DNA of 64,000 nucleotides from Bradyrhizobium sp. PSBB068 (GCA_016839165.1 CP069300.1:7264001-7328000); one strand, 5' to 3'; numbered from the stretch's first letter, positions 28,729 to 37,870 are shown. Notes: a model not told the origin generated them from the letters alone. Numbers and translations: made by a program.

Positions 28729-29532
28729 CTACATGCCCATGCCGCCGTCGACCGGCAGGCCGATGCCGGTGATGAAGCGGGCATCGTTCGAGCACAGGAA
28801 CACCGCGGCGTCGGCGATGTCGGAGACCTCAGCGAGCTTGCCGAGCGGCGTCTGCTCCACCACCGAACCGACGGCGGCGTTGACGTCGGGCGCAAGGCCG
28901 ATCTTCACGATGTCATTGGCGAGCTGCAGGCCCATGTCGGTCGGGATCAGGCCGGGATAGATGCAGTTGACGCGCACGCCATAGCCGAGCTTGCCGGCTT
29001 CCATCGCACCGACGCGGGTCATGCGATCGACCGCGGATTTGGTGCCGGAATAGACGGCGATGCTCGGGAAGGCGATCGTCGCCGCGACGGACGCGATATT
29101 GACCACCGCACCGCCCTTGCCGGCGGCGCCGCCCGGCCGCATCGCGCGGAAGGCGTGCTTCATGCCGAGCACGGTGCCGACGACGTTGACGTCGCACATG
29201 CGGCGCGCGTCTTCGGCCTTGATGTCGGCGACCAGCGAGGTGATCTCGATGCCGGCATTGTTGATCAGGATATCGAAGCCGCCGAGGGTTTCGACCGTCG
29301 CTGCGGCGGCCCGCTCCCACTGCGCGTCGTCGGTGACGTCGAGCTTGACGAAGCCGGTCTTCACGCCGGCCTTGGCGATCTCGGCGGCGCTGGCCTTGCC
29401 GGTATCGTCGAGAATATCGCCGATCATCACAGCCGCGCCGGAGCGCGCCAGTGCCTGCGCAATCGCCGCGCCAATCCCCCGGGCGCCGCCGGTGACCAGG
29501 GCTTTCCTGCCTTCAAGGCTCTTCCCACTCAT
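28729..29532 (-). CDS. Short-chain dehydrogenase/reductase (SDR)
   Basis: The 267-residue classical SDR shows the cofactor motif TGGARGIGAAIA, NNAGIE, and the catalytic YSGTKSAVDR with Ser in IASVAAT. The acidic residue in MIGDILDD at the end of beta-2 suggests NAD over NADP. The ATG at MSGKSLEG has GGGAGGA seven bases upstream, so the longer upstream frame is rejected. It is the first gene downstream of the palindromic operator and is divergent from tetR. Its substrate is unknown. Confidence 0.9.
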   Translation of the reverse strand: MSGKSLEGRKALVTGGARGIGAAIAQALARSGAAVMIGDILDDTGKASAAEIAKAGVKTGFVKLDVTDDAQWERAAAATVETLGGFDILINNAGIEITSLVADIKAEDARRMCDVNVVGTVLGMKHAFRAMRPGGAAGKGGAVVNIASVAATIAFPSIAVYSGTKSAVDRMTRVGAMEAGKLGYGVRVNCIYPGLIPTDMGLQLANDIVKIGLAPDVNAAVGSVVEQTPLGKLAEVSDIADAAVFLCSNDARFITGIGLPVDGGMGM

Positions 29533-29748
29533 GACGTAGTCCTCCCTTTGCTTGGTGATCTTGATCAGTGCTGCGGACTGGGGGCTGCGCGGGCCGGACG
29601 TTGCGCATTTGGAGCGCATTGGTGATCGCGGCCGACGTCGGCGGGGCGCAGCGTGGCGCGCCCCGGCGGTGCATTTCCTCCTGTTTTGTCGATTGGTCAG
29701 CCGTCTTGACGGTTGTCCAAATTATTGCGCCAACCCTCGTCCAGGAAC

Positions 29749-29784
29749 TTGACACTTGTCAAGTCTGAATTTGACAAGTGTCAA
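29749..29784. promoter_or_regulatory. Double operator for the divergent TetR regulator
   Basis: TTGACACTTGTCAA (29749-29762) and its exact reverse complement TTGACAAGTGTCAA (29771-29784) are separated by 8 bases; each half is also a TTGAC/GTCAA palindrome. The sites lie in the 335-bp spacer between SDR and tetR and probably cover both promoters. Nothing else is evident in 29533-29867. Confidence 0.8.
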
Positions 29785-29867
29785 AGAGGATGATTGTGAA
29801 GGGATGGAGCACACTGCGGTCGCCGCGGTATAGTTGCTCGCGGGAAGAGACAGAGGAAAGGCACCGG

Positions 29868-30506
29868 ATGGCGCGGCATGCGACAGGAGCGGCCCAACGC
29901 GTGGCGGTGGCGACCGAGACGCTGCGCGACGAGAAGTTCAACGCACGGCGCGTCGAGCTTGCGGAGGCTGCGCTGGAGACGCTCGGCGAGCTCGGCTTCG
30001 CGCGCACCAGCCTGCGCGAGATCGCGCAGAACTCCGCATTCACGCACGGCGTGTTTCACTACTACTTCAGCGACAAGCTCGACCTGATCTGCTGCTGCGT
30101 CCGTCACTACAAGGCGAAATGCGTGACGCGCTATGACGAGGTGGTGACGACGGCGCGCAGCCGCGACGAATTGACCGAAGGCTTCCTCGCCAAACTCGCG
30201 GCGACGTTGCGGGACGAAGCCCGCATGCACCGGCTCTGGTACGATCTGCGCTCGCAGGCGATGTTCGAGCCGGCGTTTCGCAAGGACGTGCTCGAGATCG
30301 ACAAGAGCCTGGAAGCGATGATCTGGCGCATCGCCACGCGCTACGCCGAGCTCGGCAACAAGAAGCCGGCATCGTCTCCGGCCGCGCTCTACGCGCTGTT
30401 CGACGGCCTGTTCCAGAGCGCGCTGCTCAGGCATCTTGCTGACGACGAGCAGGCCGTCCCGGATCTGCTCGATGAAGTCCGCCGCCTGCTGCCGACGATC
30501 TGCTGA
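29868..30506 (+). CDS. TetR/AcrR-family transcriptional regulator
   Basis: The 212-residue regulator has an N-terminal TetR helix-turn-helix (FARTSLREIAQNSAF, then HGVFHYYFSDKLDLI) and a C-terminal ligand domain. The start MARHATGAA is chosen because CAGAGGAAA lies upstream and the longer frame runs into the operator. By position it should repress itself and the SDR operon, with an acyl compound or acyl-CoA as likely effector (inference). A palindromic repeat follows directly. Confidence 0.88.
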   Translation: MARHATGAAQRVAVATETLRDEKFNARRVELAEAALETLGELGFARTSLREIAQNSAFTHGVFHYYFSDKLDLICCCVRHYKAKCVTRYDEVVTTARSRDELTEGFLAKLAATLRDEARMHRLWYDLRSQAMFEPAFRKDVLEIDKSLEAMIWRIATRYAELGNKKPASSPAALYALFDGLFQSALLRHLADDEQAVPDLLDEVRRLLPTIC

Positions 30507-30525
30507 AATTTTCCAATGCTTCGAA

Positions 30526-30605
30526 GCCCGGATGAAGCGCAGCGAAATCCGGGATTCGCGCCGACTGCGAGATTTTCCCCGGATTGCGCTGCGCTTCATC
30601 CAGGC
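30526..30605. repeat. Palindromic repeat, GGATGAAGCGCAGCG family
   Basis: The arm at 30526-30553 (GCCCGGATGAAGCGCAGCG, then AAATCCGGG) pairs with 30577-30605 with two mismatches around a 23-base loop. It begins 20 bp after the tetR stop. Confidence 0.85.
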
Positions 30606-30702
30606 TGCAGGCTCAACGAGCCTGACAACGCGTCGGGCATGCGCCATCGCCTGACGAACAGACTACACGCCGATGACAGTTGCGCGAATGAGCGCTGAGT
30701 GA

Positions 30703-31164
30703 TTAGGCCGCGCTGGCCGGCGGCAGCGCGAGCACTGAGTAGATCGCCTGCGCGTCGCGCGATGCGCGCAGCTTCTTGGCGACGTCCTGGTCACGCAGCA
30801 GGCGGGCGATGCGCGCCAGCGCCTTGAGGTGATCGGCGCCGGCGCCTTCGGGCGCCAGCAGCAGGAAGATCAGGTCGACCGGCTGGCCGTCCATCGCCTC
30901 GAAATCGATCGGCCGCTCGAGACGGGCGAAGAAGCCGAACAGCTTCTCCAGCTTCGGCAGCTTGCCGTGCGGGATGGCGACGCCATAGCCGACCGCCGTG
31001 GTGCCGAGCTTCTCGCGCTGCAGCAGCACTTCGAAGATCGCGCGCTCGTTCTGCCCGGTCAAAGCGGAGGCACGCGCCGCAAGTTCCTGCAGCGCCTGCT
31101 TCTTGCTGATGACTTTCAAAGCAGGGAGTATCGCCTCGGGTGCGACCAGGTCGGTAATCGGCAT
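30703..31164 (-). CDS. ptsN: PTS IIA-like nitrogen regulatory protein
   Basis: The 153-residue EIIA-Ntr protein carries the phosphorylatable His66 in VGYGVAIPHGKL and the FFARLERPIDFEAMDG block. It is the end point of the nitrogen phosphotransfer chain (EI-Ntr, NPr) and regulates potassium and nitrogen-related processes; it does not transport sugar. It lies downstream of hpf and rpoN, the classic rpoN-hpf-ptsN order, with a 231-bp spacer that contains nothing recognisable. Confidence 0.94.
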   Translation of the reverse strand: MPITDLVAPEAILPALKVISKKQALQELAARASALTGQNERAIFEVLLQREKLGTTAVGYGVAIPHGKLPKLEKLFGFFARLERPIDFEAMDGQPVDLIFLLLAPEGAGADHLKALARIARLLRDQDVAKKLRASRDAQAIYSVLALPPASAA

Positions 31165-31395
31165 TGGGACGTTCCGAGGTGAATGACCGTCAGGTTGCGA
31201 AATAGGCTTTACAGCGGCGGCGTCAAGAAGATGAGGTGGGATGCGGGCTTAGCCCGGGTCCATTTGGCAGGGCTTCTACTCCAACGTATCGGCGGTGCCA
31301 ACACCTGCGAACCCTGTTCCGCCCCCCTTATTCCTGGAGGCGGCGGACCATAAGCAGGGCTGGCTTCGAACGTCAATGCCATCTGCCAACTATCC

Positions 31396-31995
31396 TCAGG
31401 GGCTCACCGCGGGCGGGTCGACCCAGCCGACATTGCCGTCCGTACGGCGGTATATGATGTTCAACCGGCCACTGCCGCCATGCTGGAACACCAGGCAGGA
31501 GGCGCCGGTCAGGTCGAGCTCCATCACCGCCTCGCTGACCGACAGCCGCTTCAGCGCGGTGGTTGCCTCGGCAATGATGACAGGGCTGTATTCGGTGACC
31601 TCGTCCTCGTTCTCGGGCGCCTCGATGATGTAGCTCGGCGCGTCGAGGCCTGCGCCGTTCAATTCGGCGAGCGCGGCGTTCGCGGCATAGGCCTTGCGGG
31701 CGGAGCGGTCCTTGAGCCGGCTCTTGTAGCGGCGCAGGCGCTTCTCGATCATCAGCAGCGCGGCATCCGCGCTGGCATAGGCATCGGCGGCGTTGGATTC
31801 GGCTTCCAGCGTGATGCCGGAATCCAGATGCAGCGCGCAGTCGGTTCGAAAGCCGAAGCCATCCTTGCTCAGCGTGATGTGACCGGAATAGTTGCCATCA
31901 AAATACTTTCGCAGGACCTCGTCGGTGCGCTCGCTGACGCGCGCGCGAAGCGCCTCGCCGATGCTGATGCTCTTTCCCGAGATTCGAAGGGTCAT
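31396..31995 (-). CDS. hpf: Ribosome hibernation-promoting factor, long form
   Basis: The 199-residue protein has the N-terminal ribosome-binding domain (LRISGKSISIGEALRARV through AALLMIEKRLRRYKSRLKD) and a C-terminal dimerisation domain (SVSEAVMELDLTGASCLVF), so it is the long HPF that forms 100S ribosomes. It inactivates ribosomes in stationary phase or stress. It sits between rpoN and ptsN, the usual order. Confidence 0.93.
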   Translation of the reverse strand: MTLRISGKSISIGEALRARVSERTDEVLRKYFDGNYSGHITLSKDGFGFRTDCALHLDSGITLEAESNAADAYASADAALLMIEKRLRRYKSRLKDRSARKAYAANAALAELNGAGLDAPSYIIEAPENEDEVTEYSPVIIAEATTALKRLSVSEAVMELDLTGASCLVFQHGGSGRLNIIYRRTDGNVGWVDPPAVSP

Positions 31996-32180
31996 TTGAT
32001 GCCTCGATTGCTGGATGCCTCGATCGGTCTTGCAGGAGCACGATGCTTGCTGGGCTTCCGGGTACCTCCCTCGGTGGACGACGCTTCACCAGGAAAGATT
32101 GAGACTATCGCGATTTGACGCGAACGCAACGAGCGCTTGGACCGGTCCGTACTCGGACGGGGTCATGCTCAAGAAGTAAC

Positions 32181-33836
32181 CTAAACGGGCGCTGTATCAC
32201 GCGACCGGTCGGACGAGGAGGCAGGAGCCGAAAGGGCATTACCGAGCATGCTCTGTTTGTCACGGCGGCGCTGCACCGAGGATGGTATCCGCATCGCCTC
32301 GCGATACTTCGCGACGGTGCGGCGGGCGATATCAATGCCCGAAGCGCGCAAACGTTCCACGATCGTGTCGTCGGACAGGATCGCCGACGGCGCTTCGCCG
32401 TCGATCAACTGCTTGATGTGGTGACGCACCGCTTCGGCCGAATGCGCCTCGCCGCCGTCGGCGGACGCGATCGACGCGGTGAAAAAATACTTCAATTCAA
32501 AACTGCCGCGATTGGTCGCCATGTATTTGTTGGCGGTGACGCGCGACACCGTCGATTCATGCATCTGGATCGCGTCCGCGACCGCCTTCAGATTCAGCGG
32601 CCGCAGATGCGCGACGCCATAGGTGAAGAAGCCGTCCTGCTGGCGGACGATCTCGGTGGCGACCTTCAGGATGGTGCGGGCGCGCTGATCGAGCGCGCGC
32701 ACCAGCCAGGTCGCGTTCTGCAGGCAGTCGGTGAAGTACGACTTGTCACCGTCCTTGCGGATCGTCTTCGACAGCTCAGAGTAATAGGTCTGGTTGACCA
32801 GTACGCGCGGCAGAGTGTCGCTGTTGAGCTCGACATGCCAGCCGCCGTCGGGACCCGGACGGACATAGACGTCAGGCACCATGGTCTGGGTCCGCGAGGT
32901 GCCGAACTTCAGTCCAGGCTTCGGATCGAGCCGCCGGATCTCGGCGATCATGTCGGTGATGTCTTCGTCGTCGACGCCGCACAGCTTGCGCAGGCCTGCG
33001 ATGTCGCGCTTGGCCAGCAGATCGAGATGCTCGACCAGCGCCTGCATCGCCGGGTCGTAGCGATCGAGCTCGCGCAGCTGGATCGCCAGGCACTCGCTCA
33101 GGTTTCGGGCGCAGACGCCCGGCGGATCGAATTTCTGCAACACCGCGACGACCTCGTCGACCGCCTGCTGCGACGCACCGAGCCGCTCGGCGGCCTGGCC
33201 GAGATCGGCCGGCAGATAGCCGGCATCGTCGACCAGGTCGATCAGGTACTGTCCGATCATGCGCTGCGCCGGCGCCGAGAACGCCACCGCGAGCTGTTCG
33301 GCGAGATGGTCGGCGAGCGTCAGCTCGGCGGCCACGAACGCTTCGAGATTGTATTCGTCATCGCTGGAGGCGCCGCCGCCCCATTCGGTATAGACAGACG
33401 GCGGTGCATCCTGCGCGGCGCGCGCAGCGGCCTCCGCCGGCTCCTCGGAGAACACGTTGTCGAGACCGGTGTCTAGCGTCTGCTCGATCTCGGCGCGGGT
33501 GCCGAGGTCGCGATTCAGCCACTCCTCCTGGCCGGGCTCGAAAGCGGCCTCGCCGCTCGAACCAGAGGCCATGTCGGAGCGGTCACCATCGTCACCGTAG
33601 CTTGAGGAACCGTCGGAATCGCCGTAGTCGGACCGCTCCATGGCCGGCTCGCCCGCCACCGGCGGCTCTGGCCCGTCGGCCGCGCGCTCGAGCAGCGGAT
33701 TGCGTTCCAGCTCTTCCTCGACGAAGGCCGACAGATCCAGGTTCGACAGTTGCAGCAGCTTGATCGCCTGCATCAGCTGCGGCGTCATCACCAGCGACTG
33801 CGACTGGCGGAACTCTAGTCTTTGCGTCAGCGCCAT
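32181..33836 (-). CDS. rpoN: RNA polymerase sigma-54 factor
   Basis: The 551-residue sigma-54 has the glutamine-rich activator region at the N-terminus (LEFRQSQSLVMTPQLMQAIK), a long acidic Ser/Asp/Gly linker (about residues 60-130), the core-binding region, the helix-turn-helix ESTVSRVTANK and the RpoN box ARRTVAKYRE near the C-terminus. It directs transcription of nitrogen and other genes from -24/-12 promoters with enhancer-binding proteins. It is downstream of lptB. Bradyrhizobium strains often have two rpoN copies; which one this is cannot be told. Confidence 0.96.
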   Translation of the reverse strand: MALTQRLEFRQSQSLVMTPQLMQAIKLLQLSNLDLSAFVEEELERNPLLERAADGPEPPVAGEPAMERSDYGDSDGSSSYGDDGDRSDMASGSSGEAAFEPGQEEWLNRDLGTRAEIEQTLDTGLDNVFSEEPAEAAARAAQDAPPSVYTEWGGGASSDDEYNLEAFVAAELTLADHLAEQLAVAFSAPAQRMIGQYLIDLVDDAGYLPADLGQAAERLGASQQAVDEVVAVLQKFDPPGVCARNLSECLAIQLRELDRYDPAMQALVEHLDLLAKRDIAGLRKLCGVDDEDITDMIAEIRRLDPKPGLKFGTSRTQTMVPDVYVRPGPDGGWHVELNSDTLPRVLVNQTYYSELSKTIRKDGDKSYFTDCLQNATWLVRALDQRARTILKVATEIVRQQDGFFTYGVAHLRPLNLKAVADAIQMHESTVSRVTANKYMATNRGSFELKYFFTASIASADGGEAHSAEAVRHHIKQLIDGEAPSAILSDDTIVERLRASGIDIARRTVAKYREAMRIPSSVQRRRDKQSMLGNALSAPASSSDRSRDTAPV

Positions 33837-33860
33837 GGAGGCAAGATCGACCTTAAAAGT

Positions 33861-33876
33861 TGGCTCGATTCTTGCT
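33861..33876 (+). promoter_or_regulatory. Near-consensus sigma-54 promoter motif between rpoN and lptB
   Basis: TGGCTCGATTCTTGCT fits the -24/-12 consensus TGGCACG-N4-TTGCW with a single difference. It reads on the plus strand, away from rpoN and into the 3' end of lptB in antisense, so it cannot be a normal rpoN promoter. The flanks form an imperfect inverted repeat (GCAAGATCGA and TCGATTCTTGC). Confidence 0.5.
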
Positions 33877-33926
33877 TATCTTAGTCCGTGAAGCTTGTAC
33901 ACGGCTTGACGGATGCAAAATTTGGG

Positions 33927-34913
33927 CTAGAGCCGGAATTCCTCGCCAAGGTAAAGCCGGCGTACATCGGGATCATTAACGATCTCCTCCGGACTGCCTT
34001 CAGTCAAGATCTCACCGGCATAGACGATGTAGGCGCGGTCGGTCAGGCCGAGCGTCTCGCGGACATTGTGGTCGGTGATGAGCACGCCGATGCCGCGGTT
34101 AGTGAGATGGCGGACGAGGTCCTGGATGTCGCCGACCGCGATCGGGTCGATGCCGGCGAAAGGCTCGTCGAGCAGCATATAATTCGGGCGCGTCGCCAGC
34201 GCGCGGGCGATCTCGACGCGACGCCGCTCGCCGCCGGACAGCGCGATCGACGGGCTCTTGCGCAGCCGCGTGATGTTGAACTCGTCGAGCAGCGAATCCA
34301 GCTCGTGCTCGCGCTTCTTCTTCGAGGGCTCGACGACCTCCAGCACGGCGCGGATGTTCTGCTCGACCGACAGGCCGCGGAAGATCGAGGCTTCCTGCGG
34401 CAGATAGCCGATGCCGAGACGCGCACGCTGATACATCGGCAGCCTGGTGACGTCGTGGCCGTCGAGCTCGATCGCACCGCGATCGGCCTTGATCAGGCCG
34501 GTGATCATGTAGAACACGGTGGTCTTGCCGGCGCCGTTCGGCCCGAGCAGACCGACCGCCTCGCCGCGGCGCACATAGATGCTTACGCCGCGCACGACCT
34601 GGCGACTGCCAAAACTCTTTTCCACGCTGTGCACAGCCAGGTAGCCCGGCCGCTTGATCAGCTGCGGCGCCGCCGGGGCGCTGTTCCTGGCTGGCCTTGC
34701 CCGGGCCGGAGCGGGCGCTGCTGCGGGCTGGGATCGCGGCAGCTCGGCGGCGGGAACCGAGGCGGCACGCGCCATCGGCGGCGCGTCACGCACCGGCGAC
34801 GTCAGCATCTCGCCGAACTGGTCGCCGAGCGCCGTGATGTCGTCATGCGCACGCGCAAATCCGGTGCTGCGTTTCGCAGAGCGCCGCCGGAACATGCCGA
34901 ATAAATCCACCAT
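33927..34913 (-). CDS. lptB: LPS export ABC transporter ATP-binding protein LptB, N-terminally extended
   Basis: The ATPase domain (from about residue 90) has Walker [10 protein letters not shown] at 124-132, Q-loop YLPQEASIF, signature [15 protein letters not shown], Walker [13 protein letters not shown] and H-loop TDHNVRE. With LptFG it extracts LPS from the inner membrane. The total of 328 residues is about 85 longer than usual; the extra N-terminus is charged, then rich in Ala and Pro, with no signal or membrane segment. The gene lies between lptA and rpoN as expected. Confidence 0.94.
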   Translation of the reverse strand: MVDLFGMFRRRSAKRSTGFARAHDDITALGDQFGEMLTSPVRDAPPMARAASVPAAELPRSQPAAAPAPARARPARNSAPAAPQLIKRPGYLAVHSVEKSFGSRQVVRGVSIYVRRGEAVGLLGPNGAGKTTVFYMITGLIKADRGAIELDGHDVTRLPMYQRARLGIGYLPQEASIFRGLSVEQNIRAVLEVVEPSKKKREHELDSLLDEFNITRLRKSPSIALSGGERRRVEIARALATRPNYMLLDEPFAGIDPIAVGDIQDLVRHLTNRGIGVLITDHNVRETLGLTDRAYIVYAGEILTEGSPEEIVNDPDVRRLYLGEEFRL

Positions 34914-35258
34914 CCCCGCTTCGCTTCAGCCTTTCACGGTGATCCCGCGACTTTGCCTGCGGACCAATCGATTCGCACGCCAACCTGCCAACATGAAAAC
35001 CGGATTCCGGCCTTCCCGCGCGACAAGCGCGGACGCGTTTGCGCGGATCATGCTCAAATAATACGACAAAGCGCGGTGACCCGCGCCTTGGATGAGTGGA
35101 TGCCCCTGCCCAGCCAACAAGATTCCCCCTCGAGGCGCATCTTCGGCCGAACCGCAGCAGTAAATACAGTCTCGCCCCTCGCGCTTCAACCTCGCGGCTG
35201 CAAAATATTATCTAACCAATTGATTCTGCTGGACCTTACGCGAAGCTTACTTGGCTCC
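34914..35258. other. 345-bp spacer between lptA and lptB
   Basis: No gene is supported here. A half-copy of the GATCATGCTC repeat lies at about 35047. The right part (35190-35225) is AT-rich for this genome and could hold an lptB promoter, but no clear -35/-10 pair is seen. Confidence 0.5.
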
Positions 35259-35999
35259 CTATTTCGACTTGCTGCCCGGCAGGAGCTGAAGCGGTGACGG
35301 TGCCGCCGGGGCCGTCCCGGGGGCGGCCGGCGTTCCGCAGCCACCCTTGCCGCTCTGTCCGCCCTGCGACTGGATGAACAGGCCCTGCACCTTGCCGCTC
35401 TCGGATTCCACCCGCGAGACGCCGGTGGTCATGTCGACCAGCAGGCGGTCGCCGCGCAGCACGTTCTGGCACTGGGTCAGCACCACCTGACCGCCACCAC
35501 CGCCGAGCATGGTGATCAGATTGGTCTTGGTGTCGAAGATCGCGGTCTCGCCGGTGACCACCTGGTCCTTCTGGGTCACGACGACATTGCCCTTCGCTTC
35601 AAGCCGCTTGATCGAGGATGCCCCGCCGGGGCCCGGGGTCGCCGATTGCATCGGCGCAGTGCCCTTGGCGGCGGCACCCTTGGTGCCGGCCGGCGCGGGC
35701 GCGGGCGTCTGGGTCGATTTGTCCTCGTAGAACACCACCAGGATCTTCGAGGTCATGGTGGTGTCGCCCTGCACGACCTTCACATTGCCGGAGAAGGTCG
35801 CCTCCTTCTTCTTGTCGCGCATTTCGAGCGCGGCGGCCTCGATCTGGATCGGCTGGTCACGGTTCTGCGAGAAGCCCTGCATGGCATTGGGGACGCCGCT
35901 CATCGAGCCCTGCGCGGACGCGGAATTCACTGCGAACAGCGCGAGCAGGAAGGCCGCAATTGCGATGCCGTGCGGAAAACGTCTCATCATCAAAATCAT
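35259..35999 (-). CDS. lptA: LPS transport periplasmic protein LptA (OstA domain)
   Basis: The 246-residue protein has a signal peptide (cleavage near SASAQ) and an OstA beta-jellyroll domain (QPIQIEAAALEMRDKKKEATFSG split over the first strands, later RLEAKGNVVVTQKDQVVTGETA). An Ala/Pro/Thr-rich insert of about 40 residues interrupts the domain and the C-terminus is Gly/Pro/Ser-rich. It bridges LPS across the periplasm. Its ATG overlaps the lptC stop by 4 bp (ATGA). Confidence 0.9.
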   Translation of the reverse strand: MILMMRRFPHGIAIAAFLLALFAVNSASAQGSMSGVPNAMQGFSQNRDQPIQIEAAALEMRDKKKEATFSGNVKVVQGDTTMTSKILVVFYEDKSTQTPAPAPAGTKGAAAKGTAPMQSATPGPGGASSIKRLEAKGNVVVTQKDQVVTGETAIFDTKTNLITMLGGGGGQVVLTQCQNVLRGDRLLVDMTTGVSRVESESGKVQGLFIQSQGGQSGKGGCGTPAAPGTAPAAPSPLQLLPGSKSK

Positions 36000-36730
36000 T
36001 TCGTGTTGGCGGATTTGCGCGCCTTCGGCGGCGCCGGAGGAGGAGGTAGCGGTGCGGCCTCGGCGGGCGGGCTCGCATTGTTGTCGCCGAGCTTGTCGAG
36101 GTACATCACAACATTGCCTTCGAACCGCACCAGCTCGCCACTGTTGTAGATTCTGAGTCGGTCCGATGTCAGGGTGCCCTGCAGCAGCTTGACGTCGACA
36201 TGTTCGTCCGACGACACGTTGCCCTTGTTGATGTCGACCAAGGCTTGCGTCAGCCTGGCTTCATAGCCGGTGGACGATTGCAGGAAGATATCCTGGCGCA
36301 GGTCGAGCAGCTGCTTCTTGTTGTCGAAGAAGCCGGTGCGCGCGTCCATCGTCACGGTCGACTCGTCCTGTTGCGAGACCTTGGCGCGGATCGTCTTCAG
36401 CTCGACATGGTCGGGATCGGTGACGTCCTGGATCGCCGCCTTGGCCCACATTTCATAGGGCCGGCCGTCGGCGGAGAAGCCGGCGATATGCGGCGATTCC
36501 ATCGTGATCTTGGTGCCCGACACCACGAGGTTATCCATCTCGACCGGCAGCCTGGGGATGATTTCGCGGAAGGGATTGTAGACCGAGACGAAGATGATCG
36601 AAGCCATCGACAGTCCAACCACCGCGGGCACCGCGACGCGCAGGATCCGCACCATGCGGCTGTGCCGCGCGGCAGCGGCAAAGCGCGCCTCGAGGCCCGT
36701 CACATAGGCTGGATTCTGAACCGAATTCAC
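35996..36730 (-). CDS. lptC: LPS export protein LptC
   Basis: The 244-residue protein has one N-terminal membrane anchor (about residues 28-50) and a periplasmic LptC domain with ITMESPHIAGFSADGRPYEMWA. It receives LPS from LptBFG and passes it to LptA. The proline-rich C-terminus (PPAEAAPLPPPPAPPKARK) is an extension. It is the first gene of lptC-lptA and overlaps lptA. Confidence 0.9.
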   Translation of the reverse strand: MNSVQNPAYVTGLEARFAAAARHSRMVRILRVAVPAVVGLSMASIIFVSVYNPFREIIPRLPVEMDNLVVSGTKITMESPHIAGFSADGRPYEMWAKAAIQDVTDPDHVELKTIRAKVSQQDESTVTMDARTGFFDNKKQLLDLRQDIFLQSSTGYEARLTQALVDINKGNVSSDEHVDVKLLQGTLTSDRLRIYNSGELVRFEGNVVMYLDKLGDNNASPPAEAAPLPPPPAPPKARKSANTK

Positions 36731-36899
36731 CTGAGCTCCAGAGGCGCGAAATGCCCCTATCCTAGCCGGAGCCGCCCAAATATGCAGCCCGGACCTCGCG
36801 TCGCGCCCCCGCAGGGGACAACGCGTGAACAGTTTGGCCGAAACGGGGCGGATTTGGCCCCGCCGCGACGAATTCGGCGCCCGCCATGAACGGGCGAAA

Positions 36900-37514
36900 T
36901 CATGAATGGGCGAAGATGTCCTCGGCCTCCCAGCCGTCGAGATCGAGCCTGGCGCGCGTGGGGAGGAAATCGAAACAGGACTGCGCGAGATCGGTGCGTC
37001 CCTCGCGCGCCAGCATCACGTTCAACTTGTCGCGCAGCGCATGCAGGTGCAGCACGTCGGAGGCGGCATAGGCGAGCTGGGCCTCGCTCAGGCTCTGCGC
37101 GCCCCAGTCGCTCGACTGCTGCTGTTTCGACAAATCGACGTTGAGCACCTCGCGCACCAGATCCTTCAGGCCGTGGCGGTCGGTGTAGGTGCGCGACAGC
37201 CGCGAGGCGATCTTGGTGCAATAGACCGGCGCCGGCATCACGCCGAACGTGTTGTAGAGCACCGCGACGTCGAACCGCGCGAAATGGAAGATCTTGGTGA
37301 TCGCAGGATTGGCCAGCAGCGCCTTCAGGTTCGGCGCATCGGTGTGCCCCTTCGGAATCTGGATCACGTCGGCAGTGCCGTCGCCGTTCGACATCTGCAC
37401 CACGCAGAGCCGGTCGCGATGCGGATGCAGCCCCATGGTCTCGGTGTCGATCGCAACGGAATCGGTGTAGCGCGTGAGATCGGGCAGGTCGCCGCGATGC
37501 AGGCGGATGGTCAT
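36900..37514 (-). CDS. rnd: RNase D-like 3'-5' exonuclease, single domain
   Basis: The 204-residue protein contains only the DEDDy exonuclease domain: Asp23 and Glu25 in AIDTETMGL, then HFARFDVAVL and the final YAASDVLHLHALRD. The two HRDC domains of full RNase D are missing, as in many alphaproteobacterial homologues near lptC. It probably trims structured RNA 3' ends. A trim-type role on tRNA is inferred from the family only. Confidence 0.87.
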   Translation of the reverse strand: MTIRLHRGDLPDLTRYTDSVAIDTETMGLHPHRDRLCVVQMSNGDGTADVIQIPKGHTDAPNLKALLANPAITKIFHFARFDVAVLYNTFGVMPAPVYCTKIASRLSRTYTDRHGLKDLVREVLNVDLSKQQQSSDWGAQSLSEAQLAYAASDVLHLHALRDKLNVMLAREGRTDLAQSCFDFLPTRARLDLDGWEAEDIFAHS

Positions 37515-37870
37515 GTATTAAGGCCTCGGGTCTCGGTTCGATTCGACAGGCGACACTAGCCCCCAAACGCCCGGGATGCGAGCGGATAGGCGGTCGCCGC
37601 GCCGCTGAGCGGGGGGATCACGCCCCGCTCTTGCCATATCCCGACACGGCTGCCCAGCACCGCGCAACCTCTGTTGCATTTGGATCACGCTGCAATTCAA
37701 ACGATTGGCGACGAGATGACCCGAGGCCTCGCAATACCCACATGGAGGAGCGGGAATCTCGCGGTTCTTGATCACATATCCGCGCATTTTTTGCGTGTCC
37801 CCGCCGATGAAATCCACGAGCGGCGCCCTATCTGTGCCCAGCCGCTCGCACGTCCTACTCATCTTCAGAA
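37515..37870. other. 356-bp spacer between rnd and the MFS gene
   Basis: I find no supported gene. The frame at 37518-37862 (minus) has an atypical composition and no homology I recognise. The region must hold the divergent promoters of rnd and the MFS gene, but none is clear. Confidence 0.4.

Noticed and set aside
27568..29625. A 685-codon plus-strand frame across the saccharopine-DH-like and SDR genes
   Set aside because: It spans two well-supported minus-strand genes and their spacer; composition is typical of an antisense shadow.
37518..37862. 114-codon minus-strand frame upstream of rnd
   Set aside because: No recognised motif, atypical composition and position in a divergent promoter region.
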